From Nemertoderma westbladi (taxonomy: Eukaryota > Xenacoelomorpha > Nemertodermatida > Nemertodermatidae): a stretch of DNA of 63,502 nucleotides. The notes beneath the pieces were generated by a model. That model was not told the DNA's origin and made no database searches. It saw only the letters and a program-made list of their open reading frames with translations. How positions within the stretch are numbered: position 1 is the stretch's first letter; each line of letters opens with the position of its first letter. Below are positions 1 to 9,960 of this stretch, one piece after another. Position numbers and translations under genes: made by a program. Location of the stretch: positions 1-63,502 of the forward strand of contig JAUCBJ010006624.1 of assembly GCA_032718475.1 (NCBI GenBank). The letters are read 5' to 3'.

Positions 1-1326
1 TTTACAGTAGCCAGTCGCAATCGTAAAGTAACCTAACTCTCCAAGGAATACCTGAAGTACATCTAAGCCTTTGGGACGGACAGTCGAGTGACTTGTGCCG
101 GTTGTCGTTGTCGTTGTGCGGCTACGTCGTTGGCGAAAGTACGGCGGCGACGACACATCGGCGCTGAGGATCTCGTACTGTCCGGGGGTTGATTGGGGTA
201 GGCAGCGACGCCCGCTCGCCTAAATATAAACTCATTATAATATGGATAAACTCATATATAGCAGATATGACGGAGTTGATAGAAGATGGTCTTGGTATCG
301 GGGAGCGATATACTCTACTTTACAAGCGTTTGTTGATAGCTTAATACGCGGCGACGTTAGTCCAACTGCTGCGGAGGACGATGGTCGTTATATCGAACCG
401 ACAATGTCCCAAGTGTAGCTCTCGCGCGAGTTGGACTATAGAAAATTCGCTGCTCGATATACGCAGCGTAATGGTACGTATATGGTCTTCTTAACTACTG
501 GTCATCCTATCGATTTACACAATACGGACTATGTCGACTATATATCCTGCCCAGCGGAGTCGGAACCATAAACTGAAATTCGAATGCGAAAATTCTATTC
601 GAAATCGGCTCGAAAGAAAAGACACTAAAGAAACAAATGGACGCGGTAACTCCAAAGTATATTTGGAATTCTTGATAGAAGCATTGTAACAACAAATAAA
701 TGTCACCCGCGTTTACCCTACCAGACGTGCGTCTTTGGTATTATTACGATAAACGCCCTAGACCCAAATAATAAACGGAAAGACATAAACATCCATGTAA
801 ACCGAAACTTGTTGACGTATCACCTATGCTCACTCGGCTCGAACGATCCTGGAGTAAACCTACGATCAGAGTCCCGGAATACTCGGTCAAACCTCCTCAT
901 TCCTTAGTTGGACCTCAGACCTGCGATCCTGGTGGTGTCGCGGATCCTCGCGGACTGTATTCACTGTTCAAAGATCTAGTGCTACCCTAACAATTAATCG
1001 GTAACACTCCGACAGTGATTTCTAGCTAGCCGCCCATCTTACCTAGCTGGATTATGACGCAGACACCTAATATCATTATCCAACCGTATGGTCGTCCCGT
1101 TTAACGCGATACAACCCTTCATCAAAGTGAAGGAGAGCGTTGTACGAAACGAGTTAAACGCTATTCTATAAAGATCAAAAAAGAAACCTGCGTTTGTTCA
1201 GATAAACGTAAGTTATAACAGTAAGTCCAATCGATAAACGAATTGTCTTTATCTCAGTTCGATTGTGAAATCCAGAATCTCTAAGAAGATATCGCACTTA
1301 GACAACCCCATTCTCTGCGAGAGTTT

Positions 1327-1550
1327 TTGGATGAACGTATCCAGCTACGAGCGGAGGAAAATCAGCTCGAGGAGAAGCATATCGAAACGGCGGATACCCC
1401 GACCACAATCCTACACCTTCTGATGCAATCATATTGCACCCTTCACCCAGGAGTTATGGCCCTCCTAGTAAAGTGGCTCCCCCCAAAGAGAAAAAGACTC
1501 TTGCTAGCCTCAAAAAACTGCGTAAACGCCGTCTGCGTAAGAAAGACTAA
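1327..1550 (+). pseudogene. LTR-resident ORF remnant with basic C-terminal tail
   Basis: Two overlapping frames look coding. The first reads as a charged, coiled-coil-like stretch (LREFLDERIQLRAEENQLEE). A one-base shift downstream gives a Pro/Lys/Arg-rich tail ending in KKLRKRRLRKKD and a TAA at 1548. The same arrangement recurs in the LTR copies at about 45600-45800 and, on the minus strand, 49900-50100. A TAA upstream of the charged stretch (AATCTCTAAG) is shared by all copies. I read this as the C-terminal part of an old protein gene captured in the LTR and broken before the copies spread. Its function is unknown. Confidence 0.3.
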
Positions 1551-1802
1551 CTGTTTAGAGTATCTTTATGTTTTAGAAACTGTGATTTTTATATTTTATA
1601 GACTGAAAATCCCATTTTCTGGGAGCGGTGTAAAAGCTTTTACTGAATTGTCCGGTTATTTTTCCTTATTTTTCCCGTAAAGTACTCTGTAGTTGGTTTA
1701 CCAGGCATAAAAAGGCCGTGTCCTTGCTGTACTGGTGTTTTAGCGGACATAAGAGCTATTTCTTCTGTATTTGTACTTTAGAGGACATAATCCGTAATTC
1801 CG

Positions 1803-1990
1803 TGACGTAAAAGCTCGATACTCTTGAAAACAGTGTCGCTACCATGACGACAGCTAGCAGCTGATATTGCCACGTCGACGTTTCTTTGTTTCTCTGTTCT
1901 CTCGTTGTTCAGGTTGACCAATCAGAGCGTTTGTTGTCTTTGTGTTGGAGGTATATACAGAAACTCAGTAGTTCAGTGTTATGTTTTTTG
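1803..1990 (+). promoter_or_regulatory. LTR promoter: CRE-like, CCAAT and TATA boxes
   Basis: A CRE/ATF-like TGACGTAA (1803), a CCAAT box in the NF-Y form ACCAATCAG (about 1917) and a TATA box GTATATACAG (1951) lie in order with normal spacing. Transcription should start near 1980. An AATAAA follows at 2664. The layout is that of a retroelement U3 promoter and R region. The inverted copies at 48606 and 58741 have the TATA altered to GTGTATACAG. Confidence 0.6.
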
Positions 1991-2844
1991 CCCAGAGCCT
2001 AAGAACCGGCTTTGGCACCTCCGTGTTTTCAGTTTTTAGTCTTACACTAGTAGGTTTAATTATAAAGGGCATATATCCTTTAACTACCTGACTCATGGAA
2101 TCACTGCTGACTGATCATACATGCTGACTGCTGAAACATTGCAAACTCATAACAATCAGTGTTTTCATTGTTGTTTTATACTGCTATTTACCGTCAGTTC
2201 TTCATAATATGGTTGATGAATAATTATATTTGGAATAACGATAAATAACCCCGAAACCCAATATTCTTGATATACCGAAGGTAAGAGAGAAGGGTTACAG
2301 ATAAACGATTGTGACTTATGTTAAAGTGGTTTGAAGTGAATCTAATGTTATTTGATAGACCCTACATGAGTCAGTCTGTGTTCCTTTTATATGTGACTAA
2401 AATCAGTGAAGATTGGCAGATTAGTGTGCAGTATTGTGCAGCATTGTGTATGAGTGAGTCTGTTAAAGAAGCAATTCCTAAAGAATGCGCCATATATGTG
2501 AATTATAATTAAGCCATATCGTTGTGAGTAGTTTAAGTCATAACTCTGTTTATATAGATAAAGCGCCACGTCCTAAAGGAACTGTTAATATTACCGAAGG
2601 TGAATAATATTGTCAGAGATTATATAGTACTGTCAGTCGAATAATACATTAGGCTTACATAGCAATAAAATTAAACCGTCGAACCCAATCTCCCGGGAAT
2701 ATCCAGCGGGTGAATGATCGCGCACAGATTGGTTTCGACTAGTGTAGTGAATCAAATACTTGTCATAGACTAAAAACCGATTTAATATCTAGAAGACATC
2801 TTAATTTGGTGGGTTAAACTGCCAAAGGTCTGAAAGCGCGAACA

Positions 2845-3699
2845 CTTAGTATACTGGCAGACCATTCACCATTAATATACTGAGTAGCGAAACCAGGTGC
2901 CACACGAGTGGCGTCAGTAATTGGACTCTTATTATAAAAAGAATTCCTTTCAAATAATTATATTAATATTTATAGCCCCCCTTCCCACACCCCCAGCCGC
3001 CACGACGTTCAGTTACTACTTTGGTCTTGGTGCGATAAATGTAACCCGTTGTAATAGTAATGTTAATTAAATATTAAACTAACCAATTCGAAATACCCCA
3101 ATGGCTAGAAGATAGGTGAGTTTAAAACGAAACATAGCCACGAACCCTTCCTTGGGGCAACTCTCCAAATAATTATCTAACTGAGATAATACGTCGGTTT
3201 ATCAATTGTTTCTTCCAAACTAGATAAGAACCTAAGCTGTTCTCAACGCAACCTAAGAAAATTTATTACGCAATGCAACAAAATTACATTTATATCTGGT
3301 AGAATGGGACGGTGGGTAAAAAAGCCGCTAACTTACAGTATAGTACTTTTGTTCAATACAGTACTACACTGCGGTGCAGTTTCAATTAATGGTTATAGGA
3401 ATACTTACAAAAAAATATGTTAACTACTTTGGGGAAGGTTGCTTTACTTACACTATTTGTGACAAACCCTGTGACCAATGCAAATAACGGTGCACTTTGA
3501 CTCAAAGTGAAAAATATGTTCTTCAGCGCAAAATGACCGCAAGGGAAATAAAGTTTTGCTTATTGTTTTGGTTAGAAAATGTCGACACAGTAACCTGTTC
3601 CTTTCTCTAAGTAATTTTAATTAAATTTAATAATATTATTGGCTACACCACTACACCTACTGTAAGTGTGATATGTAGGGTAGGTAGTGCTGCAAACTG
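2845..3699. other. No gene seen; AT-rich spacer
   Basis: No coding exon or recognisable element was found. A short C-rich run lies near 2975. The sequence differs from the flanks of the other LTR copies, so this is the host side of LTR copy A. Confidence 0.4.
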
Positions 3700-3860
3700 A
3701 AACAAAATTTGACTTGTTTCGGTTTCAGTGCTAATAAAAATATTCATTTCAGTTCAAATTTCAGTTCCAGCTCCCAGAAAATAATAATTTCAGTTTAAAT
3801 TTTAGTTCACAAAAATCACCAAAAACAATTTCAGTTGAGTTTTAGTTCGAGGCTCTAAGG
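3700..3860. repeat. Degenerate TTTCAGTT-type low-complexity repeat
   Basis: The octamer TTTCAGTT and close variants (TTTTAGTT, TTCAGTTC) recur about ten times in 160 bp with irregular AT-rich spacing. No ORF is present. It adjoins the 3' end of the broken gene at 3855-5261 and may be its downstream simple-repeat tail. Confidence 0.45.
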
Positions 3861-5261
3861 GTAGGTACACGTACGCTTACCAGTGAGTACCTCTGTTATA
3901 GATTCCCACGCTTTGTGGTGACCCGATGTATCCTTAAAATAAGCCGCGGCCTTATCGGATTCGAACCCACAGTCCTCGGCAAATTGCTGAAACTGGAGGT
4001 CCCATGAAGCTCCAATGGCGGTCTTCATCATGATCTTATCCATGTGGGCATATCCAGGCACTAATAAAAGTTCCTTCACCCAGTCAGGATGGTCACTAAG
4101 CAAGTTTATGGCAAGGGATACTGTATAGGACTCCCATCCATTACCATAGCCACCCACTCCCTACTGCTGCTCGCGTCACTGACACCACTATTTTGCATTG
4201 TCTTCTCCATTATAGACTCCACAGTAGCATGCGAGCTCGGATCGCTTTCAATGGGTGAATGGACCTGTACATCCGCAAACAGTGAACCAGGGGTGGCTTC
4301 AATAGTGCCTCGATCATCCAACAAGGATATGAGTCTTTCATACGTTTTGTCATTAAATATCGTTGACGATGACTTGGGGTGGCCCTTCAGGACAGATAAT
4401 TCCGACGACAAACAGGGAACGAATCGAACTAAACAATGTTTTGTTTTAGTTCAAAAATGAGTCTAGTGTGCTATCTAATTTTTCTCCAAGATCTAAATGT
4501 GTCATGTTCACGTGTTGGAATTTATGTTTTGGTGGGTGACTAATTGAGGGGACGGTTGTGACCTTTGACACGGGTAGATGTTTTTGATTATATACATGGT
4601 ACGTTTTACCAACAAACTGCATGTTGTCAATTAGTACTGAAATATCTCCGTCCCCAAATGATTGTTGAGAATTTGCTGAATATTTCAGCATCCTAGTTAC
4701 CGTCATGTAACTGTGGTGAGCTGAATGTGTACTCCGAACATGTTGGGAAAATTTGGAGTTGTCTGTGGAGTAACACACTACACTCTCCAAAGTTGCTAGT
4801 TTACCATTATATTTGGAGTGTATAGAAGATACTATAAGTTCGTATAATTTGACAGCAATAGTTATAGATCTTTTCGTTTTAGATGTCGTCGAATCTTTAA
4901 TGTCCACACCAGTCAGGTCATACAAAAAATCCCGCACTTCACCTTCCGGAATCACCTTGTCTGGATCATATTCCAACAAATCCTTCAAATCGTAGCGCGA
5001 TCTGTTCAACTGGGCGGCACAAATTTCCCGCAGCTTGCTTCCTGGTGATTTGGATCCTGCAGCCGCGGTATTATTACAAATGGTGACCGGAGGGGATTGT
5101 GATACAGTAGGTTGATAGTTCGATCCAACATTATTGCTTGTCTTGGGCAGGTTGGCACTGGGCAACGAAACAGAAGGACCAGATGGAGCAGCAAAGCTCG
5201 TTGGAATACAATTGTATACAAGGAGTGCATATAATTGAAGCGCGTTCAGATAGTGAGCCAT
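3855..5261 (-). pseudogene. Frameshifted unknown protein gene
   Basis: Three consecutive minus-strand reading frames appear to be one gene. 5261-4446 encodes 271 aa with a Ser/Pro/Asn-rich N-terminal third and a folded-looking part containing GDGDISVLIDNMQFVGKTYH. It runs into 4411-4106 (101 aa) after a stop and frame change, then into 4157-3855 (100 aa, with VPGYAHMDKIMMKTAIG and a Trp/His-rich segment). Amino-acid composition is protein-like in all three parts and the frames hand over within tens of bases. I do not recognise the family. It could be a decayed host gene or the gene of a DNA transposon; no terminal repeats were found around it. Confidence 0.4.
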
Positions 5262-6086
5262 CAGCGCGCAGTTTTAAAATAACGCTGCGTTTCACCTCCT
5301 TCCCCGTGATTATCTTTACCTTACTAGTGGAAATTTTTTAGCAACAGTCCAACAGTGAAGGTCCGTGGTATCCGATCCACCACTTAATTTACTATTTCAT
5401 AGTACAAGTACAATATTGCAATGTAACTTACATCAATGGCTTCTAATAGTCAAATTGGAGTTAGGCAGAATGTGTAGATAGGTGAAAGTCACTGCTAAGC
5501 CCAGTTGGCATGTCATAGTCATTCAATATTCCCAGACAGAGGCTGCGCCCAAACTTTGGCTCAGTAAGAAATATCATAAACCCAATATATGGGCGTTTTT
5601 TTTAATTCAGTATTTTTGAAATATCACAAAATGCACAATAAAATTCTAGTTGTCCCAAATATAGCTCATTGTATTTTTTTGCTCTCTATCCAGTGGTACA
5701 AATATTAATGTGCCGAATTACAATATAAAGTGCCGGGAAACGATTTAAGTTAACATTGTGGCCTATGTAAATATATGGCACTCATACAAACTTTGGGTGT
5801 GTCCTCTAGAAACTCATAACCCAAAACTTGGGCTATGTTCGCTCACTGTAGGAGGGTCCCCCCTATTTGACACAAGTGCCCTACAACTGTACAGTACTTA
5901 GAGGGCCTACAGAAGTAGTTGCAGCGTAGCGTACAGCTGTACAGGCAGACAGGTAACAACACTGCAACATCTGAACATGCAACACGGCTGATCCGACACT
6001 GCAGCACTAGGCCTACATGACTAATGGACTGAAACTGAACGGCAAACGGTGAACATAAAATAAACGATATAGTGAATATAAATCAA
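5262..6086. other. No gene seen upstream of the PACT gene
   Basis: No ORF or repeat could be supported. If the PACT gene starts at 6087 its promoter should lie here, but no clear TATA or CpG-rich block stands out. If 6087 is inside a larger exon, a 3' splice site would have to lie after the in-frame stop at 6036; no pyrimidine tract with AG is convincing there. Confidence 0.35.
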
Positions 6087-6875
6087 ATGGCAAAGTCACA
6101 GCTTAATCTTCAAATGCTATTGGACCAGGAGCAAAGCAACTTTCAGCGGAAAGAAGACGAAATGGAACACTTGGTCGACCAGTTGGACCAACTCAAAGAA
6201 CTTGTGGAACAAAAGAACTCTGAGATAGGATCGCTGCGAGCAGAAATCGAGATAGCCAACCGCCACGAATCATTGTCGCCAGACTGTGACGTCACAAATG
6301 ACAGCGCATTCTCCGAGTCGCTATGCAACGGGATCACGCAAATGAAAGATAAAGTAAACGACGCGCATTCCGGAATATCGCGACTTCTTCATTTTCAGAA
6401 CGTTGTGATAAACGCGGAACAAACTCCCACCGACTCTTCTGCTAAATTCCAAGAGGAAATTGCCCGATTGTTATCTGTTAATTCTGATTTACGGAAACAG
6501 AACAATCTGTTGTCGCACCGACTGCACGAAGAACGGCTTCGAGCGAGAGACGAAGTTGTGGCTCAGTGCAACGACGCGCCGGCAGGGGGCGATCATACGG
6601 ACTCCGCGAACAATATTGAGCTGCTTCTCGACGAAGTCGTCAAGAATAAAGAAATCTTTTCTCTTTACGAAGATAAAGTCGATAAGCTGAACTCCTCGGT
6701 TAGCAGTTTGGAGACTTTTCTTCACACCGAACGATCCCAGACTCGCTCGTTGCGGACGCAGTTGTCCCGACTTGTCGGGGTTAACTCGGAGTTAGAGAGT
6801 TCTCTTTACGAGGAAAGGAACAATCTGGAAGCCGTTAGAGAAGATTACGAGAGGTTTAAGGATAATAGTATCGAG
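6087..6875 (+). CDS. Pericentrin/AKAP9-like PACT protein, exon 1 (coiled coil)
   Basis: This exon encodes 263 residues from the ATG at 6087 (context CAAATGG). The sequence is almost all charged heptad-type coiled coil, broken near residues 70-85 and 165-178 by Ser/Asp/Gly-rich linkers. It ends GAG|GTACGG, a good 5' splice site, and joins 8229 in phase 0; both parts are exact multiples of three, giving a 450-aa product. Coiled coils of this kind precede the PACT domain in pericentrin, AKAP450 and insect PLP, which scaffold the centrosome. Those proteins are usually thousands of residues long. This is therefore either a short form with its own start, or the last exons of a larger gene whose upstream exons lie outside the window. 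An in-frame stop at 6036 limits how far this exon can extend. Confidence 0.75.
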
Positions 6876-8228
6876 GTACGGTTGCTTATATGTGTTATTG
6901 TGAGGTGACCTGCATTTATGCGATTATCCTCAACAATAACTACCGGTACCTCTCTGGTACCACAGACCTATTATAGTATTAGAATTACTTTATTTCCCTT
7001 CCACTCACAAACTAACCCGCTCGCTACTTTATTTCCCTTCCACTCACAAACTAACCCGCTCGCTACTTTATTTCCCTTCCACTCAAAAACTAACCCGATC
7101 GTTACTTTATCTCCCTTCTGCACTTCCACTCACGAACTCACCTGTTCGCTATTTTATTTCCCTTCCACTCACAAACTCACCTCACCCGTTCGCTACTTTA
7201 TTTCCCTTCCACTCACAAACTCACCTGTTCGCTACTTTATTTCCCTTCCACTCACAAACTAACCCGTTCGCTACTTTATTTCCCTTCCACTCACAAACTC
7301 ACCTGTTCGCTACTTTATTTCCCTTCTGCCCTTCCACTCACAAACTCACCTGTTCCCTACATTATTTCCCTTCCACTCACAAACTCACCTGTTCGCTACT
7401 TTATTTCCCTTCCACTCACAAACTCACCTGTTCGCTACTTTATTTCCTTTCCACTCACAAACTCACCTGTTCGCTACTTTATTTCCCTTCCACTCACAAA
7501 CTCACCTGTTCGCTACTTTATTTCCCTTCCACTCACAAATTAACCCGTTCGCTACTTTATTTCCCTTCCACTCACAAACTCACCTGTTCGCTACTTTATT
7601 TCCCTTCCACTCACAAACTCACCTGTTCGCTACTTTATTTCCCTTCCACTCACAAATTAACCCGTTCGCTACCTTATTTCCCTTCCACTCACAAACTCAC
7701 CTGTTCGCTACTTTATTTCCCTTCCACTCGCAAACTAACCTGTTCGCCTCTTTATTTCCCTTTCACTCACAAACCCGTTCGCTACTTTATTTCCCTTCCA
7801 CTCGCAAACTAACCTGTTCGCTACTTTATTTCCCTCCCACTCACAAACCCTTTCGCTCTTTTATTTCCCTTCCACTCACAAACTCACCTGTTCGCTACTT
7901 TATTTCCCTTCCACTCGCAAACTAACCCGTTCGCTACCTTATTTCCCTTCCACTCACAAACTCACCTGTTCGCTACTTTATTTCCCTTCCACTCACAAAC
8001 TCACCTGTTCGCTACTTTATTTCCCTTCCACTCACAAATTAACCCGTTCGCTACCTTATTTCCCTTCCACTCACAAACTCACCTGTTCGCTACTTTATTT
8101 CCCTTCCACTCGCAAACTAACCTGTTCGCCTCTTTATTTCCCTTCCACTCACAAACCCGTTCGCTACTTTATTTCCCTTCCACTCGCAAACTAACCGGTT
8201 TACTACTTTATTTCCTTCCGTATTTTAG
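6876..8228 (+). repeat. Intron filled by a 39-bp minisatellite (about 6986-8217)
   Basis: About thirty copies of a 39-bp unit (core TACTTTATTTCCCTTCCACT) fill the intron between the two PACT-gene exons. The intron is GT-AG (GTACGG ... TATTTTAG). Each unit carries a pyrimidine-rich tract and a branch-point-like CTCAC or CTAAC. The array contains no AG dinucleotide, so AG is absent from 6983 to 8226. The final pyrimidine tract before the acceptor is itself a diverged repeat unit. Open frames across the array are an effect of the repeat and not genes. Confidence 0.9.
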
Positions 8229-8792
8229 GTCCACTCGACGTCGGAATCTCGACTGAACGAACTCCAAACACGTTTATCCGACGAGCGAGTTCGAGTCGAG
8301 AAACTCGCCGACTCGTTGTCCCAAAGTCGTCAAACGATATCCGAGTTGGTAAACCGAAACTCGGAAACATCCAAAGAGAAAATAAACTCGTTGGAAACCG
8401 AGAATTCCCGACTGAACGACCAACTCTCCTATCTCACTCGTATTGAAATACCTCGGCTGGAAGCAGAGAACTCGAAACTGAAAATCGAAATCACTAGATT
8501 ACAGGGCGAGCAACGTCGCTCGTTTCGCTCGTGCGTCTCCTACTCCCGTTCCGAGTCGCAACGCAAGGCCTTGGTTTACCAGAAGCGCTACCTCCTGCTC
8601 CTTATCGGGGGCTTCCGCTGCTCGGAGGCCAACACGCTCGCTCTGATTGGTCGGATGGGTGGTTGTCCTGGCGACGCGGCGCGCCCGCGCCGGCTCTGTC
8701 CCTGGCGTAAGTTCCGCGCCGCGGTTCTCGTACCAATCGCGATTAGCAGGATGCGGTTCTTGGTCTCTAGATGGCGCAAAGTTAGACGGTAA
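8229..8792 (+). CDS. Pericentrin/AKAP9-like PACT protein, exon 2 (PACT domain)
   Basis: This exon adds 187 residues: about 90 of coiled coil, then a C-terminal PACT domain in roughly the last 90. The diagnostic PACT features are present: a basic QRKALVYQKRYLLLLIGGF segment, an EANTLALIGRMGG segment, then a basic/aromatic stretch leading to IAISRMRFLVSRW near the C terminus. In known proteins PACT binds calmodulin and anchors pericentrin and AKAP450 to centrosomes and basal bodies. The acceptor TATTTTAG at 8221-8228 and phase-0 joining support the model. The linker between the two conserved PACT blocks is Arg/Pro/Ala-rich and GC-rich at the DNA level. A 3' UTR follows, with AATAAA at 9194. Confidence 0.88.
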   Translation, partial: VHSTSESRLNELQTRLSDERVRVEKLADSLSQSRQTISELVNRNSETSKEKINSLETENSRLNDQLSYLTRIEIPRLEAENSKLKIEITRLQGEQRRSFRSCVSYSRSESQRKALVYQKRYLLLLIGGFRCSEANTLALIGRMGGCPGDAARPRRLCPWRKFRAAVLVPIAISRMRFLVSRWRKVRR

Positions 8793-9193
8793 TTTCCGTG
8801 GAGTTTAGTTTAGGGTTAATATAACTTATTAGGGGAAAAATTACAAAACTGCCAGAAAAAAACAAGAATTAATTAGAATAAGTAGAACAATAATTATAAG
8901 GCCAAGAGCACTTTAAATTTATGTTTGATTTCATATCAAACTATTTACTTAAAGACTTATAATCTATTACTTTATAAGATTACAGTCGAGACGTTTAGAA
9001 CTAGGGTAGAGACGCGAACTGCAGTCCTATATAGTGCGAGATTAAGACTTGTTTGTATCTAATTTTATTCGAAAATGGAAATTTTATTTTAAATAATAAC
9101 TATTTACATACAATGTTGTGTGTAAAGTATCACTTTACAGTGTGATGATCCGAGTTGGTTTGTTACACAAACGAACGTTAGTGAGTGAGTGAA

Positions 9194-9199
9194 AATAAA
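9194..9199 (+). promoter_or_regulatory. Polyadenylation signal of the PACT gene
   Basis: This is the canonical AATAAA, 402 bp after the stop codon of the PACT-domain exon, and no ORF intervenes. It is the best candidate for the gene's 3' end. Confidence 0.5.
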
Positions 9200-9253
9200 G
9201 CCACGAGGATCAGAAGAACACTGTAAAGTACTTTGCAACAAGTATGTATGTAG

Positions 9254-9738
9254 TTTTATTCCAAAATTGTAACATTACGAAATGATTGTACATATACATT
9301 ATAAGTGATAGAAACTGAACAAATTATATTAGTTGCTGTATAAATAAATGTAAAAATGACATAAATTATGTTATAAATAAGTTAGCTTATATTTATGGTG
9401 GCGTTTGGAGCCATTGTTATATTAATATAGCTAGGCCCTACTGGTTATTAAAATAGCTATACCCCGCCCAGCGGTATGTAATACAGTAGGCCTATCTGGC
9501 TATCAGGCAAATTTCCACCTATTGTTTACGTGGTATCCAATGACGGCGTTAAGTAATGTCCCCTTAGTGGACTGTACTTAACGCCGTCATGGTTACCACG
9601 TAAACAATAACACCAAATACTATACTAAATGTACAGGACAAAACAATGCTGTAATGTCCTCTAAAGTTGCAAAGTGCTAAATAACAACTCGCTGTTAATA
9701 CTAACGGCGTTGAGTAATGTTACAATTTTGGAATAAAA
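9254..9738. mobile_element. MITE-like fold-back element
   Basis: The ends are 25-bp inverted repeats: TTTTATTCCAAAATTGTAAC at 9254 and its complement ending at 9738. Inside, 9521-9555 and 9575-9608 form a second inverted repeat of about 34 bp with two differences. A short motif ACGGCGTT(A/G)AGTAATGT occurs in the palindrome and again beside the right end. There is no coding capacity. No target-site duplication was obvious, so the superfamily is unassigned. It lies just beyond the PACT gene 3' UTR. Confidence 0.6.
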
Positions 9739-9799
9739 GTCTTTAATTTATAAAAATTAAACAATAAATTTCACTACTCGCGTGCTATAATGAATGGCA

Positions 9800-9960
9800 G
9801 GTGGTGGCTCAGTTAGATAGTTAGGCAGTTAGGTACCAGTTAAATAACTGGGAGCAAATCTTGGGATAGGAGTAGCGCCCACCCCTACCCTCGGGTAGCA
9901 GCTATCGAAAGAGGAGCCTTCGGGTCGCCTCCGGCTTATTTCGTGTGCCGAAATATAAAG
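9800..9960 (+). mobile_element. Possible tRNA-derived SINE
   Basis: TGGCTCAGTTAGATAG resembles a Pol III box A, and GGGAGCAAATCTTGG about 45 bp later resembles a weak box B. A GC-rich body with a short hairpin (GAGCC TTC GGG) follows. The spacing fits a tRNA-derived head. A second copy in the window would have strengthened this but was not found. Confidence 0.3.

Larger units (their letters stand above)
1..2844 (+). mobile_element. BEL/Pao-family LTR, copy A (left side cut by window start)
   Basis: This 2.84-kb stretch is nearly identical to 44202-47091, and to 48606-51436 in inverted orientation. Those copies follow BEL/Pao gag-pol genes, which identifies the unit as the LTR of that family. 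All copies end at the same point, AAAGCGCGAACA, i.e. in CA as LTRs do. It carries a TATA promoter (near 1951) and an AATAAA at 2664, in the order expected for U3-R-U5. No gag-pol lies downstream of it here, so it is either the 3' LTR of an element lying to the left of the window or a solo LTR. Its internal ORFs are more damaged than in the other copies, with an in-frame TAG near 416, which suggests an older copy. Confidence 0.75.

Noticed and set aside
1380-1550. Programmed ribosomal frameshift in the LTR ORF
   Set aside because: No slippery heptamer or structured element was seen, and a shared upstream stop already breaks the frame; decay is simpler.
2318-2512. 64-codon ORF (MLKWFEVNLMLFDRPY ...) as an LTR gene
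   Set aside because: It lies in the R region downstream of the promoter, has no protein-like features and differs in the inverted copies, where the frame changes; no better than chance.
6918-7262. 114-codon ORF in the PACT-gene intron
   Set aside because: It is a translation of the 39-bp minisatellite.
9800-9880. A functional tRNA gene
   Set aside because: Box A-like and weak box B-like signals occur, but no cloverleaf with a proper anticodon arm can be drawn; a SINE head is more likely.
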